The notes beneath the pieces are model-generated. The model searched no databases. It was not told where the DNA came from and saw only the letters and a list, made by a program, of their open reading frames with translations. From JBCCOW01 sp038749105 (GTDB lineage: Bacteria > Planctomycetota > Phycisphaerae > Phycisphaerales > Phycisphaeraceae): a stretch of 64,000 nucleotides of DNA. Shown here piece after piece: positions 27,137 to 36,046 of the stretch; within the stretch, counting starts at the first letter, position 1; the number at the start of each line of letters is the position of its first letter. The stretch is from positions 27,753 to 91,752 of the forward strand of contig JBCDIM010000005.1 of assembly GCA_038749105.1 (NCBI GenBank). Direction: 5' to 3'. Both the position numbers and the translations under genes were made by a program.

Positions 27137-27646
27137 GTGCGTAAACGCCCACGCCACGACCTCAGCCCCCGGATCGAACTGATGCCGCTGATCGACGTGG
27201 TGTTTCTGCTGCTGACGTTCTTCATCTACGCGCTGGCGGTGATGGTCCGGGCGGAGGTGCTGCCGTTCGAGCTGGCCGAGGTGACCGGCGGGCAGCGGGC
27301 CGAGCCCGCCGAGCTCCTGATCCTGGCGATCGGGCCGGGCGGCGAATACATCTGGGACGGCACGGTCGTCAGCAGCTCCGAGCTCGACCAACGGCTCGAG
27401 GAGCTGGGCAAGTCCAGCCCCGACGACGCGGCGCAAACCCAGAGCATGCTCTTCATCACGATGTCGTCCGAAGCCCTCGCCAATGATCAGGCGATTGACC
27501 CCGCGACGGGCCAAGAGAGCGTGGCCCTGAACCAAGCCGTCATCGACCGCGGCCCGGTCATGTTCGACCTGATGCAACGGCTGCAGCGGACGGGGGTCGA
27601 GCGTTGGTCGCTCGTGGGCTTGCCGGGAGGGGGCGGCGATGAATGA
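27137..27646 (+). CDS. exbD: ExbD/TolR-family biopolymer transport protein
   Basis: A 169-residue protein with the ExbD layout: short basic cytoplasmic start (RKRPRHDLSPRIELMPLIDV), one transmembrane helix that follows the conserved Asp of PLIDVVFLLLTFFI, then a periplasmic domain. The Asp in PLIDV is the proton-pathway residue of ExbD/TolR/MotB. It works with ExbB and TonB to energise outer-membrane transport. The following TonB-like gene overlaps it by 8 bases. No ExbB is in the window. The GTG start at 27137 is chosen over 27116, which lies in a hairpin. Confidence 0.88.
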   Translation: MRKRPRHDLSPRIELMPLIDVVFLLLTFFIYALAVMVRAEVLPFELAEVTGGQRAEPAELLILAIGPGGEYIWDGTVVSSSELDQRLEELGKSSPDDAAQTQSMLFITMSSEALANDQAIDPATGQESVALNQAVIDRGPVMFDLMQRLQRTGVERWSLVGLPGGGGDE

Positions 27647-28697
27647 AGCGCCACCGATCGAGGCGCCGGGGCTGTGGCTCCGTCTGGGCCTGGCGTTGGC
27701 CTTGACACTGGTGGCTTATGCGATCGCTGTGCCGCAGGCCGCCGGGGTCTTGGCTGATCGCACCACGCCCGGCCGAGCGGGAGCCGATTCGCCGACCGCA
27801 ACACCGACGCCCGACGACGCCGGGGACGAGTCGGTGATCGACGACGGGTTCGACCTGGGCCGGCTCGACGCGCCGCCCGTGCAGACGATCGCGTTCATCG
27901 GCCACGAAGACTTCGAACGCCTCGTCGCCCGCCAGAGCGTGGTCACCCAGGCCGCGCTACAAGACGCCGCGGACCCTACGCCGGACGCCCCCGACGACGT
28001 GCTGGACCCGACGCCACCACAAGCCGCGAGCCCCCCTACTCCGCCCGCCGTACCCACAAGCCCCACGACACCACCCACGCCGTCCACCCCGACCGCTCCA
28101 CCTGCCCTTCGTCCGCAGCCGGTCACCCCCGCACCACTTATCGCCGAGGGCACGCCACCACTGACGGGTGATCTGGCCGTGTCCCCACCGCCACCACCCT
28201 CGCCGACGCCGCCCACCCCAGAGCCGCCCGACCCCGCAGCGACGCCGAGCCCGCCGACGCCGGACCAGCCTGCACCGCCCGCGCCCGCCAGCCCCGCCGC
28301 CGAGCCTGTCCCGGACACGCAGGACCCGACGCCTGAAGACCCGAGACCGACCTCCGCCCCGCGGACCGACGCGGAGTCGCCACCGGTCACCGTCCGCTTC
28401 ACCGATCTGGAACGGCAGGCCAACGGCGTGTTCGTAGGCCAAGGCCTCGAGCTGGTCACCAAGCGCCCCGAATGGGTCAACTCCGCGATCTTCGCCGCCC
28501 CCCGCGTCGCGGTGTTCAACATCCGCTTCAACACCGAGGGCCGAGTGGATCGGGTCACCATGCTGCAGAGTACCGACTACGCAGACATCGACGACGCCAT
28601 TGTCAACAGCGTCTACCGCTACCGGCTCCGCGGCGAGACACTCGACGAGAGCGGCGGCGTCACCATCCAGGAGTTCGGCATCCGCTACCGGCGCTGA
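27639..28697 (+). CDS. TonB-like protein with long proline-rich linker
   Basis: A 352-residue protein. It has a short cytoplasmic start, one transmembrane helix (LRLGLALALTLVAYAIAV), a periplasmic spacer dominated by Pro, Thr, Ala and Asp (about residues 105-250), and a C-terminal domain of ~90 residues (VAVFNIRFNTEGRVDRVTML, then DDAIVNSVYRYRLRGETL) resembling the TonB C-terminal fold. The overlap with exbD argues for a TonB/ExbD pair. The Pro-rich spacer would span the periplasm. The C-terminal YP motif of classical TonB is not evident. Confidence 0.75.
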   Translation: MNEAPPIEAPGLWLRLGLALALTLVAYAIAVPQAAGVLADRTTPGRAGADSPTATPTPDDAGDESVIDDGFDLGRLDAPPVQTIAFIGHEDFERLVARQSVVTQAALQDAADPTPDAPDDVLDPTPPQAASPPTPPAVPTSPTTPPTPSTPTAPPALRPQPVTPAPLIAEGTPPLTGDLAVSPPPPPSPTPPTPEPPDPAATPSPPTPDQPAPPAPASPAAEPVPDTQDPTPEDPRPTSAPRTDAESPPVTVRFTDLERQANGVFVGQGLELVTKRPEWVNSAIFAAPRVAVFNIRFNTEGRVDRVTMLQSTDYADIDDAIVNSVYRYRLRGETLDESGGVTIQEFGIRYRR

Positions 28698-28703
28698 ACC
28701 CGC

Positions 28704-29504
28704 TCACTCCGAAGCCCGACGGCCCCGCCCTGCGTACGGGCAGACCCCGTCTTCGCTGGAAGCGATGAATTCGGTGAACTCCGAAGCGATCGGGTCCTCG
28801 GCAAGCTCGTCCCGCATCCGCTCCAAGGCGGTCGGGGACGCAAGCCCCTGGCGGTAGTACAGATCAAACGCCCGCTGCAGCGGCTTGATGTGCTCACGCA
28901 GCCCGGCCCGCCGCAGCCCCACCAGGTTCAGCCCGCCCACCGCCTTGCTCTGAAACACGGTGCAGAACGGCGGCAGGTCCCGCGTGAGCGCCGCCACCCC
29001 AGACATCATCGCCAGCCGACCCACCCGCCGGAACTGGTGGACCGCCGCGTTACCACCCAGCACCGCCCCGTCGCCCACCATCACATGGCCGCCAAGCAGC
29101 GCTCCGTTGGCGAGCATCGTGTCCGAACCCAGCACCACGTCGTGTCCCAAATGGGAGTTGACCATGAGGTAGTTGCGGTCGCCCACCGTGGTCGCTCGGC
29201 TACGCACCCCGCGGTGGATCGTCACGCCCTCGCGGATCACGTTGTCCGCCCCGATCACCGTGCCCAAGCCCGTCTCGTGCGGCTCGGTCTTGCGGTCCTG
29301 CGGGGCGTAGCCGAGACAGGCGTGCGGGTAGACCGTGTTGCCCGGCCCGAGCGTCAACGGCCCCTCCAGGTAGTTGCTGCCCATCAGCCGGTTGCCCTCG
29401 GCCAGCCGCACCCCCGTACCGATCACACAGAACGGGCCCACCTCCACCGACGGGTGAAGCTCGGCTTCGGGATCGACAATCGCGGTGGGGTGGATCTGTA
29501 CCAT
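28704..29504 (-). CDS. lpxA: Acyl-ACP--UDP-N-acetylglucosamine O-acyltransferase
   Basis: A 266-residue left-handed beta-helix acyltransferase, the first enzyme of lipid A synthesis. It starts IHPTAIVDPEAELHPSVEVG, with hexapeptide repeats through about residue 180. The catalytic His is in VNSHLGHDVVLG (usual motif H(I/V)AHDC), followed by GGHVMVGDGAVLGG, VHQFRRVG and the C-terminal helical domain. ATG 29504 is used. The end faces the TonB-like gene at a distance of 6 bases. Other lpx genes are not in the window. Its presence indicates an outer membrane with lipid A. Confidence 0.92.
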   Translation of the reverse strand: MVQIHPTAIVDPEAELHPSVEVGPFCVIGTGVRLAEGNRLMGSNYLEGPLTLGPGNTVYPHACLGYAPQDRKTEPHETGLGTVIGADNVIREGVTIHRGVRSRATTVGDRNYLMVNSHLGHDVVLGSDTMLANGALLGGHVMVGDGAVLGGNAAVHQFRRVGRLAMMSGVAALTRDLPPFCTVFQSKAVGGLNLVGLRRAGLREHIKPLQRAFDLYYRQGLASPTALERMRDELAEDPIASEFTEFIASSEDGVCPYAGRGRRASE

Positions 29505-29615
29505 CAACAAGCGGAAGACGGGCGACTATTGCGGCCGGGCCAGGGTCAGCAGACGGCCTCTGGCGGGAGTTCAGCCGCGTTAGCGTAGTAACCCGCCGTC
29601 TATGATGCCCGGTCG

Positions 29616-30377
29616 ATGCAGACTACCGGTCAAAACCCGGCCCCAACACGGCCCGACGCCGCCCCATCCACCCCATCGCAGCTCGTCCTGCAAGACTGGG
29701 GCACCCTGGCGTATCCCGAGGCCTCCGAACGCCAACACGCCCTGAACCAGCGGGTCGCCGCCGGCGAGTCCGGACCCGTCCTCATCACCGTCGAACACCC
29801 GCCCGTCATCACCCTCAGCCGACGCAAGGGCATCCGCGACCACCTCGTCGCCTCCGAGCAGCACCTCAAGACCCTCGGCATCGCCGTCCACGACACCGAC
29901 CGCGGCGGCGACATCACCTACCACGGCCCGGGCCAGCTCGTCGCCTACCCCATCCTCCGCCTCGGCGACTTCGGGCTCAACCTCGGCCGATACATGCGGC
30001 TCCTCGAAGCCGTCGTCCTCGACACCGTCGCCGCCTTCGGCATCCAGGGCCACACCGAGCCCGGCGCGACCGGCGTCTGGGTCAGCAACACCGAAAACCC
30101 AAACGCCCCCCCCGCCAAGCTCTGCGCCATGGGCGTCCGCATCCGCAAGAACACCACCCTCCACGGCCTCGCCCTCAACCTCACCACCGACCTCTCCCAC
30201 TTCGACACCATCGTCCCCTGCGGCCTCGCCGGCCGACCCGTCACCAGCCTCCAGCAACTCCTGGGCCCCGACTGCCCCGACCGCATCACCGTCCAGCAGC
30301 GCCTCTACCAGGCATTCCAGCACCACCTCACGAACCCGCCCACCTCCTGCTGCCCCAACACACCATGCGTGCCGTAA
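29616..30377 (+). CDS. lipB: Octanoyl-[ACP]:protein N-octanoyltransferase
   Basis: A 253-residue LipB that transfers octanoyl from ACP to lipoyl domains. The signature is RGGDITYHGPGQLVAYPI (about residues 90-107), with KLCAMGVRIRK (catalytic Lys) and the catalytic Cys in DTIVPCGLAG. About 22 extra residues at the N-terminus precede the fold. The last 13 bases overlap the start of the next gene. It is divergent from lpxA across 111 bases. Confidence 0.95.
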   Translation: MQTTGQNPAPTRPDAAPSTPSQLVLQDWGTLAYPEASERQHALNQRVAAGESGPVLITVEHPPVITLSRRKGIRDHLVASEQHLKTLGIAVHDTDRGGDITYHGPGQLVAYPILRLGDFGLNLGRYMRLLEAVVLDTVAAFGIQGHTEPGATGVWVSNTENPNAPPAKLCAMGVRIRKNTTLHGLALNLTTDLSHFDTIVPCGLAGRPVTSLQQLLGPDCPDRITVQQRLYQAFQHHLTNPPTSCCPNTPCVP

Positions 30378-31075
30378 CCCCCTTGGCGGAGACCGGGAGG
30401 GCGGCCGGCAAGGCCTTCACCACGCGGCGTCGATTCTGGCTCAGCGTAGAGCTGTTCGTCCTGGCCGGGCTGGTCCCCCTCGCGGTCTGGTACATCCGTA
30501 CCCACGATGTCGCCCGCATCCGCCCCTTCCCGATCCTCTGGGCGGCGATGGCCTACTGCCTCTGGCACCTGCTCCGGGACCCCACCTTCGATAGGCACGA
30601 CCTGTGGCGTGCCGGCGCAGTGCCCAAAGGCATCAAGCACGTCCTGCTCCGCTTCCTCATCCTCGGCACCGCCCTTACCGCCGGCGTCTACCTGTTCCTG
30701 CCCGATCGCTTCGCCTCGCTCATGCGCCAAGCCCCCCACATCATGCTGATCATCACGGTCGCCTACCCGGTCCTGTCGGTCTACCCACAGGGCGTGATCT
30801 GCCGGGTCTTCTTGCTGCACCGCTACAGGCAGCTGATCCCCCGCGACGCCGTCCGGATCGGTGTTGCGGTCGTGACCTTCTCGTACATGCACCTGCTGTT
30901 CGAGAACGGGATCGCCATCGTCCTCACCCTTGTCGGCGGCACCTTCTTCACCCTCACCCAATACCGACACCGTTCGCTGCTGCTCTCCAGCATCGAGCAC
31001 AGCCTCTTCGGCATCCTCATCTTCGCCTCGGGCCTCGGAGAGTTCTTCTTCAGCGGGGCCAACCGCGCTGGTTAG
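30365..31075 (+). CDS. CPBP-like intramembrane protein, probably lacking the protease Glu pair
   Basis: A 236-residue protein with six to seven hydrophobic helices, overlapping lipB by 13 bases. YPQGVICRVFLLHRY sits where CPBP (Abi/CAAX-protease) members carry EExxxR, and SYMHLLFENG and SIEHSLFGILIF each supply the expected His. The two catalytic Glu residues are replaced (PQ), while the Arg and both His remain. It may be inactive as a protease or catalytically altered. Assignment is by motif spacing only. Confidence 0.62.
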   Translation: MRAVTPLAETGRAAGKAFTTRRRFWLSVELFVLAGLVPLAVWYIRTHDVARIRPFPILWAAMAYCLWHLLRDPTFDRHDLWRAGAVPKGIKHVLLRFLILGTALTAGVYLFLPDRFASLMRQAPHIMLIITVAYPVLSVYPQGVICRVFLLHRYRQLIPRDAVRIGVAVVTFSYMHLLFENGIAIVLTLVGGTFFTLTQYRHRSLLLSSIEHSLFGILIFASGLGEFFFSGANRAG

Positions 31076-31107
31076 CGCAGACCCACCCCTCTATGCCCCA
31101 ACCTGCA

Positions 31108-31132
31108 TAGCCGCGACGCGACGCGTCGCCGG
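31108..31132. repeat. Palindromic intergenic repeat, copy 2
   Basis: Identical over 25 bp to 8929-8953, with the centre GCGACGCGTCGC. It lies in the 73-bp gap between the CPBP-like gene and aroB, which end facing each other. Confidence 0.65.
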
Positions 31133-31148
31133 TCATCCATCCCAACAC

Positions 31149-32258
31149 TCACACCGTCTCGGCCGACACCCCCGCCCACGCCGCCTCGACCTCTTGCTCC
31201 GCCGCGTCGTCGACAACGACCACCTCCCCAATCCGCGTGGGCAGCACCAGCCGGACCTTCCCGTCCTTGACCTTCTTGTCCAGCCGCATCGCGCGCATCA
31301 GGAAATCGATCGGCGCCAGCTCGACCACCGTCGGCAAACCCAGGCGTTCGAGCAAAACCCCCAACCGCTGCTCCACGTCCGGCGAGCACAGCCTCCGCGC
31401 CACCGCCAGCTTCGCCGCCGCGATCATACCGACCGACACCGCCTCGCCGTGCATCAGCCCCGAGTACCGGTTGGTCGCCTCGATCGCGTGACCGAACGTA
31501 TGCCCCAGGTTCAGGTGGGCCCGCACCCCCGCCTCGCGTTCGTCAGCCTCCACCACCGCCGCCTTGATCCGCACGTTCCACTCGATCAGTCTGCTGAGCG
31601 TCAACGGCTCCTTCGCCAGGATCGCCTCCGCCTTCTCCTCAATCCACGCGAAGAGTTCTTCATCCCCCAACACCCCGTGCTTCACACACTCCGCCAGCCC
31701 GCACCGCAGCTGACGATCCGACAGCGTCTCCAGCACATTCGGATCGATCACCACCGCCCTCGGCTGCCAGAACGCCCCGATCAGATTCTTCCCCTGCGGC
31801 GCGTTCACGCCCGTCTTCCCGCCCACCGACGCGTCCACCATCGCCAGCAAACTCGTCGGCACGTTCACGAACGGCACCCCCCGCAAATACGTCGCCGCCA
31901 CAAACCCCGCCACGTCGCCCGTGATCCCGCCCCCCACCGCCACCACCGGGCTCCCCCGCTCCAGCCCCGCCTCCAGCAGCACCTCGTACAGGTTCCGCAC
32001 CGTCCCCAGCGTCTTCTTCTTCTCGCTCACCGGCATCACCGCCACGGCCGTGTCAAAACCCGCGGCCTGCATCGCCTTGGCCACCGGCCTGCCGTAATCC
32101 GCCTCGACCCCCTCATCCACAATCACCGCCGCCTTCTGATGCCGTGCCACCTCGCCCACGATCGACCCCACCCGCTCCAACACCCCCGGCTGCACCACCA
32201 CGGCATACCCCCGCCCTTCTCCCCCACCGTCCTTCAACTCGATTGATACCGTCGCCAT
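31149..32258 (-). CDS. aroB: 3-dehydroquinate synthase
   Basis: A 369-residue AroB, second step of the shikimate pathway (DAHP to 3-dehydroquinate; NAD- and metal-dependent). Motifs: AVGGGITGDVAGFVAATYLR (NAD loop), VDASVGGKTGVN, GLAECVKHG (metal-binding Glu), HLNLGHTFGHAIE and GLMHGEAVSVGM (metal-binding His residues). The length is normal. No other aro genes are adjacent. Confidence 0.97.
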   Translation of the reverse strand: MATVSIELKDGGGEGRGYAVVVQPGVLERVGSIVGEVARHQKAAVIVDEGVEADYGRPVAKAMQAAGFDTAVAVMPVSEKKKTLGTVRNLYEVLLEAGLERGSPVVAVGGGITGDVAGFVAATYLRGVPFVNVPTSLLAMVDASVGGKTGVNAPQGKNLIGAFWQPRAVVIDPNVLETLSDRQLRCGLAECVKHGVLGDEELFAWIEEKAEAILAKEPLTLSRLIEWNVRIKAAVVEADEREAGVRAHLNLGHTFGHAIEATNRYSGLMHGEAVSVGMIAAAKLAVARRLCSPDVEQRLGVLLERLGLPTVVELAPIDFLMRAMRLDKKVKDGKVRLVLPTRIGEVVVVDDAAEQEVEAAWAGVSAETV

Positions 32259-32313
32259 CCCCGCAATCTAACGCTGTCGCCACTCGCCTGCACCCGGCTC
32301 CGCCACGATCTGA

Positions 32314-32414
32314 TATCACAGAGATCCAGAGACACAGAGACACAGAGAAAAACACCAAACCAGTGATCTCCGGAATATTCCTCTGTGTCTCTGTGTCTCC
32401 TTAACTCTGTGATA
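32314..32414. repeat. Long imperfect inverted repeat (34-bp arms)
   Basis: The arms 32314-32347 and 32381-32414 begin TATCACAGAG and contain the tandem GACACAGAGACACAGAG. They match over their full length except for four or five central positions and are separated by 33 bp. The transcript would form a long hairpin. It lies between aroB (start 32258, - strand) and the DoxX-like gene (+ strand), so it is promoter-proximal to both. No transposase or open frame is inside. Confidence 0.75.
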
Positions 32415-32446
32415 CCAACGCCTGTCCACACCACGAGGGAATCAAC

Positions 32447-32833
32447 ATGCCCACCACCAAACCCGGCAAGCTCACCCACACCCTCGGCTGGGTGCTCACC
32501 GGACTCATCGCCCTGGCGATGACCGCCTCCGGCATCGTCAAACTCCTCGCCCCCGCCGGCTACGTCGAGTCCGTCGAAAAGATCCAGTGGACCAAAGACA
32601 ACCTCTCGACCCTCGCCCTCATCGAACTCGCCTGCGTCGCGGTCTACCTGTTCCCCAAGACCGCCGTCCTCGGCGCCACCCTTATCGTCGGCTACTTCGG
32701 CGGGGCCGTCGCCACCTACGTCCGTATCGACCAGCCCAACTGGCCCGTCCCCATCGCCTTCGGCGTCGTCGCCTGGCTCGCCCTCTTCCTCCGCTACCCC
32801 GCCCTACGAAAACTCACACCCCTCACCAGTTGA
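32447..32833 (+). CDS. DoxX-like membrane protein
   Basis: A 128-residue protein with four hydrophobic helices. GWVLTGLIALAMTASGIVKL, IELACVAVYLFPKTAVLGA and YFGGAVATYVR match the DoxX/DoxX-like family of small membrane proteins, whose function is poorly defined. A GAGGG lies 7 bases before the ATG. It stands alone between a long inverted repeat and a convergent gene. Confidence 0.8.
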   Translation: MPTTKPGKLTHTLGWVLTGLIALAMTASGIVKLLAPAGYVESVEKIQWTKDNLSTLALIELACVAVYLFPKTAVLGATLIVGYFGGAVATYVRIDQPNWPVPIAFGVVAWLALFLRYPALRKLTPLTS

Positions 32834-32855
32834 ATCCGCACGCCGCATTCATCAT

Positions 32856-33674
32856 TCAATCTTCCCCGCGCTCCCCCAACACCCCCAGCGCCTCCGCCGC
32901 ATCCTCCGGCAGCCTCGCCTCCTCCGCCTCCGCCTCCAACGCCTCCCGCTGCGCCTCCGCCGCCTCCCGCGCCAGCCGACGGTCCCGCAGCCGTTGGCTC
33001 GGCAGCATCACCGGCGTCACCTTCGCCGCTTTATAGCGCCGCACCAGCACCAGCACCACCAGCCCCGCGAACACCATCGCCCCCACCACCCAAACCCGAT
33101 TCACCCCGCCAGCGGCCCCACCACCCAAACCGCCGCCAACAGCGCTTTCTGTGACGATCACCGACCCACCCACGAACATCGCGTACTCCCCGTCCGATGC
33201 CTGCCACAGCTCCTCCCGCCACCACTTGTAGAACCACGCCCCCAGACGCACCCGGTCACCTGGCACCCAATCACCGTCGCCCAACGCGTACACCAACACC
33301 ACGCCGGCGTCTTCACGCCCCGCCACCGCGACCGCCAACTCCGTCACCGTCTGCCCCCACTGCCCCGCCCGCTGCAGCCGGACCGCCCGCACCCGCTTGA
33401 CCTGCCCCGCAAATACCACCGCCCGCCCCCGCCAATCCACCGGCGTCTCCCGCAGCGCGGCCCACTGCCCGTCTCCCATCAGCACCGCCCCGCCCTCATC
33501 ACCCGCCGGCCAACCCACCGCCGCCGACAGCAACGCATACAGCGGGCCCTCATCGAACCGGTCGTCGCCGTCCACCGTCGCATCCAGCTGCCGCCGCTGC
33601 CCTTCGGTCAGTTCGGGTACCGCCGCCGCCGGGCACGCCCAGATCACTGCCAACATCAAGACCCAGCGTGACAT
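32856..33674 (-). CDS. Exported protein with C-terminal membrane helix, unknown function
   Basis: A 272-residue protein with a signal peptide (MSRWVLMLAVIWACPAAAVP). A periplasmic beta-rich domain (DWRGRAVVFAGQVKRVRAV and ELAVAVAGREDAGVVLVYAL) reads like an OB-fold-type domain. A single transmembrane helix (VWVVGAMVFAGLVVLVLVRR, about residues 197-216) and a charged coiled-coil tail rich in Ala, Glu and Arg follow. The start at 33674 is inferred from the signal peptide. The longer open frame would overlap guaA. Family not recognised. Confidence 0.6.
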   Translation of the reverse strand: MSRWVLMLAVIWACPAAAVPELTEGQRRQLDATVDGDDRFDEGPLYALLSAAVGWPAGDEGGAVLMGDGQWAALRETPVDWRGRAVVFAGQVKRVRAVRLQRAGQWGQTVTELAVAVAGREDAGVVLVYALGDGDWVPGDRVRLGAWFYKWWREELWQASDGEYAMFVGGSVIVTESAVGGGLGGGAAGGVNRVWVVGAMVFAGLVVLVLVRRYKAAKVTPVMLPSQRLRDRRLAREAAEAQREALEAEAEEARLPEDAAEALGVLGERGED

Positions 33675-33752
33675 CTCCGCATCATAAATCGACCCATCCA
33701 CCCCGGCCCGGCGAACCGTTATCCTGCCCCGTTTCACACCCACGACACCCCC

Positions 33753-35339
33753 ATGCCCACCCCACCCATCGAAGCCCTGCCCGCCGGCGTCCGCGAAGTC
33801 GTCCCCATCGTCGACTTCGGCTCCCAATACGTCCAGCTCATCGCCCGGCGGGTCCGTGAGGCCGGCGTCTACTCCATGATGGTCGGCCCCGGCGTCGACC
33901 CCAACGAGCTCGCCAAGCTACCGCTCAAGGGCATCATCCTCTCTGGCGGCCCGTCCTCGGTCTACGAGGACGACGCCCCCAAGTGCGACCCCAAGCTCCT
34001 CGACCTCGGCGTCCCCGTCCTCGGCATCTGCTACGGCATGCAGCTCGCCTGCGACCTCCTCGGCGCCGACGTCCGCAACGCCTCCGCCCGGGAGTACGGC
34101 GGCGTCAAGCTCACCCTCACCGAGCCCAACGACCCGTTCCTCAAGGCCGTCCCCCAGCACACCACCGCCTGGATGTCCCACGGCGACCAGGTCAACGCCC
34201 TGCCCGACTCCTTCATCCCGCTCGCCCAGACCAGCACCTGCCCCTACGCCGCCGTCCGCCACCGCGACCGCCCGTTCTTCGGCGTCCAGTTCCACCCCGA
34301 GGTCACCCACACGCCGCACGGCCAAGACATCCTCCGGAACTTCCTCTTCTCGGTCTGCCACTGCCACGGCAGCTGGAAGATGGCCGACTTCCTCGACGCC
34401 GAGGCCGTCCGCATCCGCGAACAGGTCGGCGATGCCCGCGTGATCTGCGGCCTCTCCGGCGGCGTCGACTCCTCCGTCGTCGCTGCGCTGCTCGCCAAGG
34501 CCATCGGCGACCAGCTCACCTGCATCTTCGTCGACAACGGGCTGCTCCGAAAAGGCGAACGCGGCCTCGTCGAGCAGACCTTCCGCGACCACTTCGACAT
34601 CGACCTCCGCGTCGCCGACGCCGAGAAGCAGTTCCTCGATGACCTCGACGGCATCACCGACCCACAAGAGAAACGCACCCGCATCGGCCACCGCTTCATC
34701 GACGTCTTCAAAGACGAAGCCGACAAACTCACCGGCGACGGCGAGACCAAGTTCCTCGCGCAAGGCACCCTCTACCCCGACGTCATCGAATCAGGCCACG
34801 GCTACGCCGGCACCGCCGCCAACATCAAGCTCCACCACAACGTCGGCGGACTCCCCGAACAGCTCGGCTTCGACCTCATTGAACCCCTCCGCAACCTCTT
34901 CAAGGACGAGGTCCGCCAGCTCGGCACCGTCCTCGGCCTCCCCGACGCCATCGTCTGGCGCCACCCCTTCCCCGGGCCCGGCCTTGCCGTCCGCGTGCTC
35001 GGCGAGATCAACAAGCCCCAGCTCGATCTGCTCCGCGACGCCGACGAGATCCTCCTCGAAGAGATCGTCGCCAACCAGCTCTACCGCAAAACCGCCCAAG
35101 TCTTCGCCGTGCTCTTGCCGGTCAAGGCCGTCGGCGTCATGGGCGACGGCCGAACCCACGAACAAGTCGTCGCCATCCGGGCCGTGGAATCCCAGGACTT
35201 CATGACCGCCGACTGGGCCCGCATCCCCTTCGACGTGCTCGCCAAAATCTCTAACCGGATCATCAACGAGGTCCGTGGCGTCAACCGCGTCGTCTACGAC
35301 ATCAGCTCCAAACCCCCGGCCACGATCGAGTGGGAGTAA
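33753..35339 (+). CDS. guaA: GMP synthase (glutamine-hydrolysing)
   Basis: A 528-residue GuaA, which makes GMP from XMP using glutamine and ATP. The N-terminal class I glutaminase has IILSGGPSSVYE, GICYGMQLAC (nucleophile C93) and QFHPEVTHTPHG. The ATP-pyrophosphatase domain has ICGLSGGVDSSVVAALL. The C-terminal dimerisation/XMP domain ends ISSKPPATIEWE, the family's usual terminus. Complete and of normal length. It is divergent from the exported unknown across 78 bases. Confidence 0.98.
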   Translation: MPTPPIEALPAGVREVVPIVDFGSQYVQLIARRVREAGVYSMMVGPGVDPNELAKLPLKGIILSGGPSSVYEDDAPKCDPKLLDLGVPVLGICYGMQLACDLLGADVRNASAREYGGVKLTLTEPNDPFLKAVPQHTTAWMSHGDQVNALPDSFIPLAQTSTCPYAAVRHRDRPFFGVQFHPEVTHTPHGQDILRNFLFSVCHCHGSWKMADFLDAEAVRIREQVGDARVICGLSGGVDSSVVAALLAKAIGDQLTCIFVDNGLLRKGERGLVEQTFRDHFDIDLRVADAEKQFLDDLDGITDPQEKRTRIGHRFIDVFKDEADKLTGDGETKFLAQGTLYPDVIESGHGYAGTAANIKLHHNVGGLPEQLGFDLIEPLRNLFKDEVRQLGTVLGLPDAIVWRHPFPGPGLAVRVLGEINKPQLDLLRDADEILLEEIVANQLYRKTAQVFAVLLPVKAVGVMGDGRTHEQVVAIRAVESQDFMTADWARIPFDVLAKISNRIINEVRGVNRVVYDISSKPPATIEWE

Positions 35340-35370
35340 TCCACAACCCCTAGCCGACGTCTACCCCGAC

Positions 35371-35976
35371 ATGAGCATTGAAAAGCTCAGTGTCTGGATC
35401 GCGGGTGGCGGCTTTCTGCTGGGGGCCGTAATCATCCCCGGCATACTCGTGATCGCCACACGCAGCCCGTTTCCTCTGATCATGACGGGCCTCTGTACTG
35501 CCGTCTTCCTCCCGGCATGGCTGCTCCAACGCCACTGGATGAAAACGAGAACCACCGGTTACGACGAACTCGCGGCGGAAGGATCGGGCCGGGTCGTCAG
35601 CCACGGCTTCGGTTTCTACCGCACCTTCGAAAAAGACCTGACCGATGGGTCACTCCTATCGATCCGCCACTTCGGCAACGACCACCACTCCGGACCCGAC
35701 AAGTCGATGCTCGTCAAGGTCGAGGGGCTTGCTCCGGCACAGGGCCGACGCTCCTTCGACCGCAAACAAGCCGAAGAAGACTTCGACTCGCTCCCCAAAC
35801 TCATCCAGCTCGCCTTCAGCCACGAAAGCGACTTAGACAGTATCGATGTATACGGCGACGAAGGAAGCTCTGTCGAATTCAATTTTGCCGGTCACTACAC
35901 CGACAAGGCCAGCCTCCAGCGGTACGTCAGCCTCGCCGAAAAACTAGCACCCCGGTTCATCCCCAAGCCCGCCTGA
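35371..35976 (+). CDS. Two-helix membrane protein of unknown function
   Basis: A 201-residue protein 31 bases after guaA. Two hydrophobic helices (VWIAGGGFLLGAVIIPGILV and PFPLIMTGLCTAVFLPAWLL) form a hairpin at the N-terminus. A soluble domain of ~130 residues follows (GFGFYRTFEKDLTDGSLLSI, SLPKLIQLAFSHES, SSVEFNFAGHYTDK). Base composition appears less GC-rich than guaA. The ATG is chosen for position and topology. No family recognised. Confidence 0.6.
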   Translation: MSIEKLSVWIAGGGFLLGAVIIPGILVIATRSPFPLIMTGLCTAVFLPAWLLQRHWMKTRTTGYDELAAEGSGRVVSHGFGFYRTFEKDLTDGSLLSIRHFGNDHHSGPDKSMLVKVEGLAPAQGRRSFDRKQAEEDFDSLPKLIQLAFSHESDLDSIDVYGDEGSSVEFNFAGHYTDKASLQRYVSLAEKLAPRFIPKPA

Positions 35977-36046
35977 AGCACAACTCACCAGCGCTCTAAC
36001 GTCTTGCAAGACCGCCCCTGACCACACCCACCGAAAGGCCTACACC

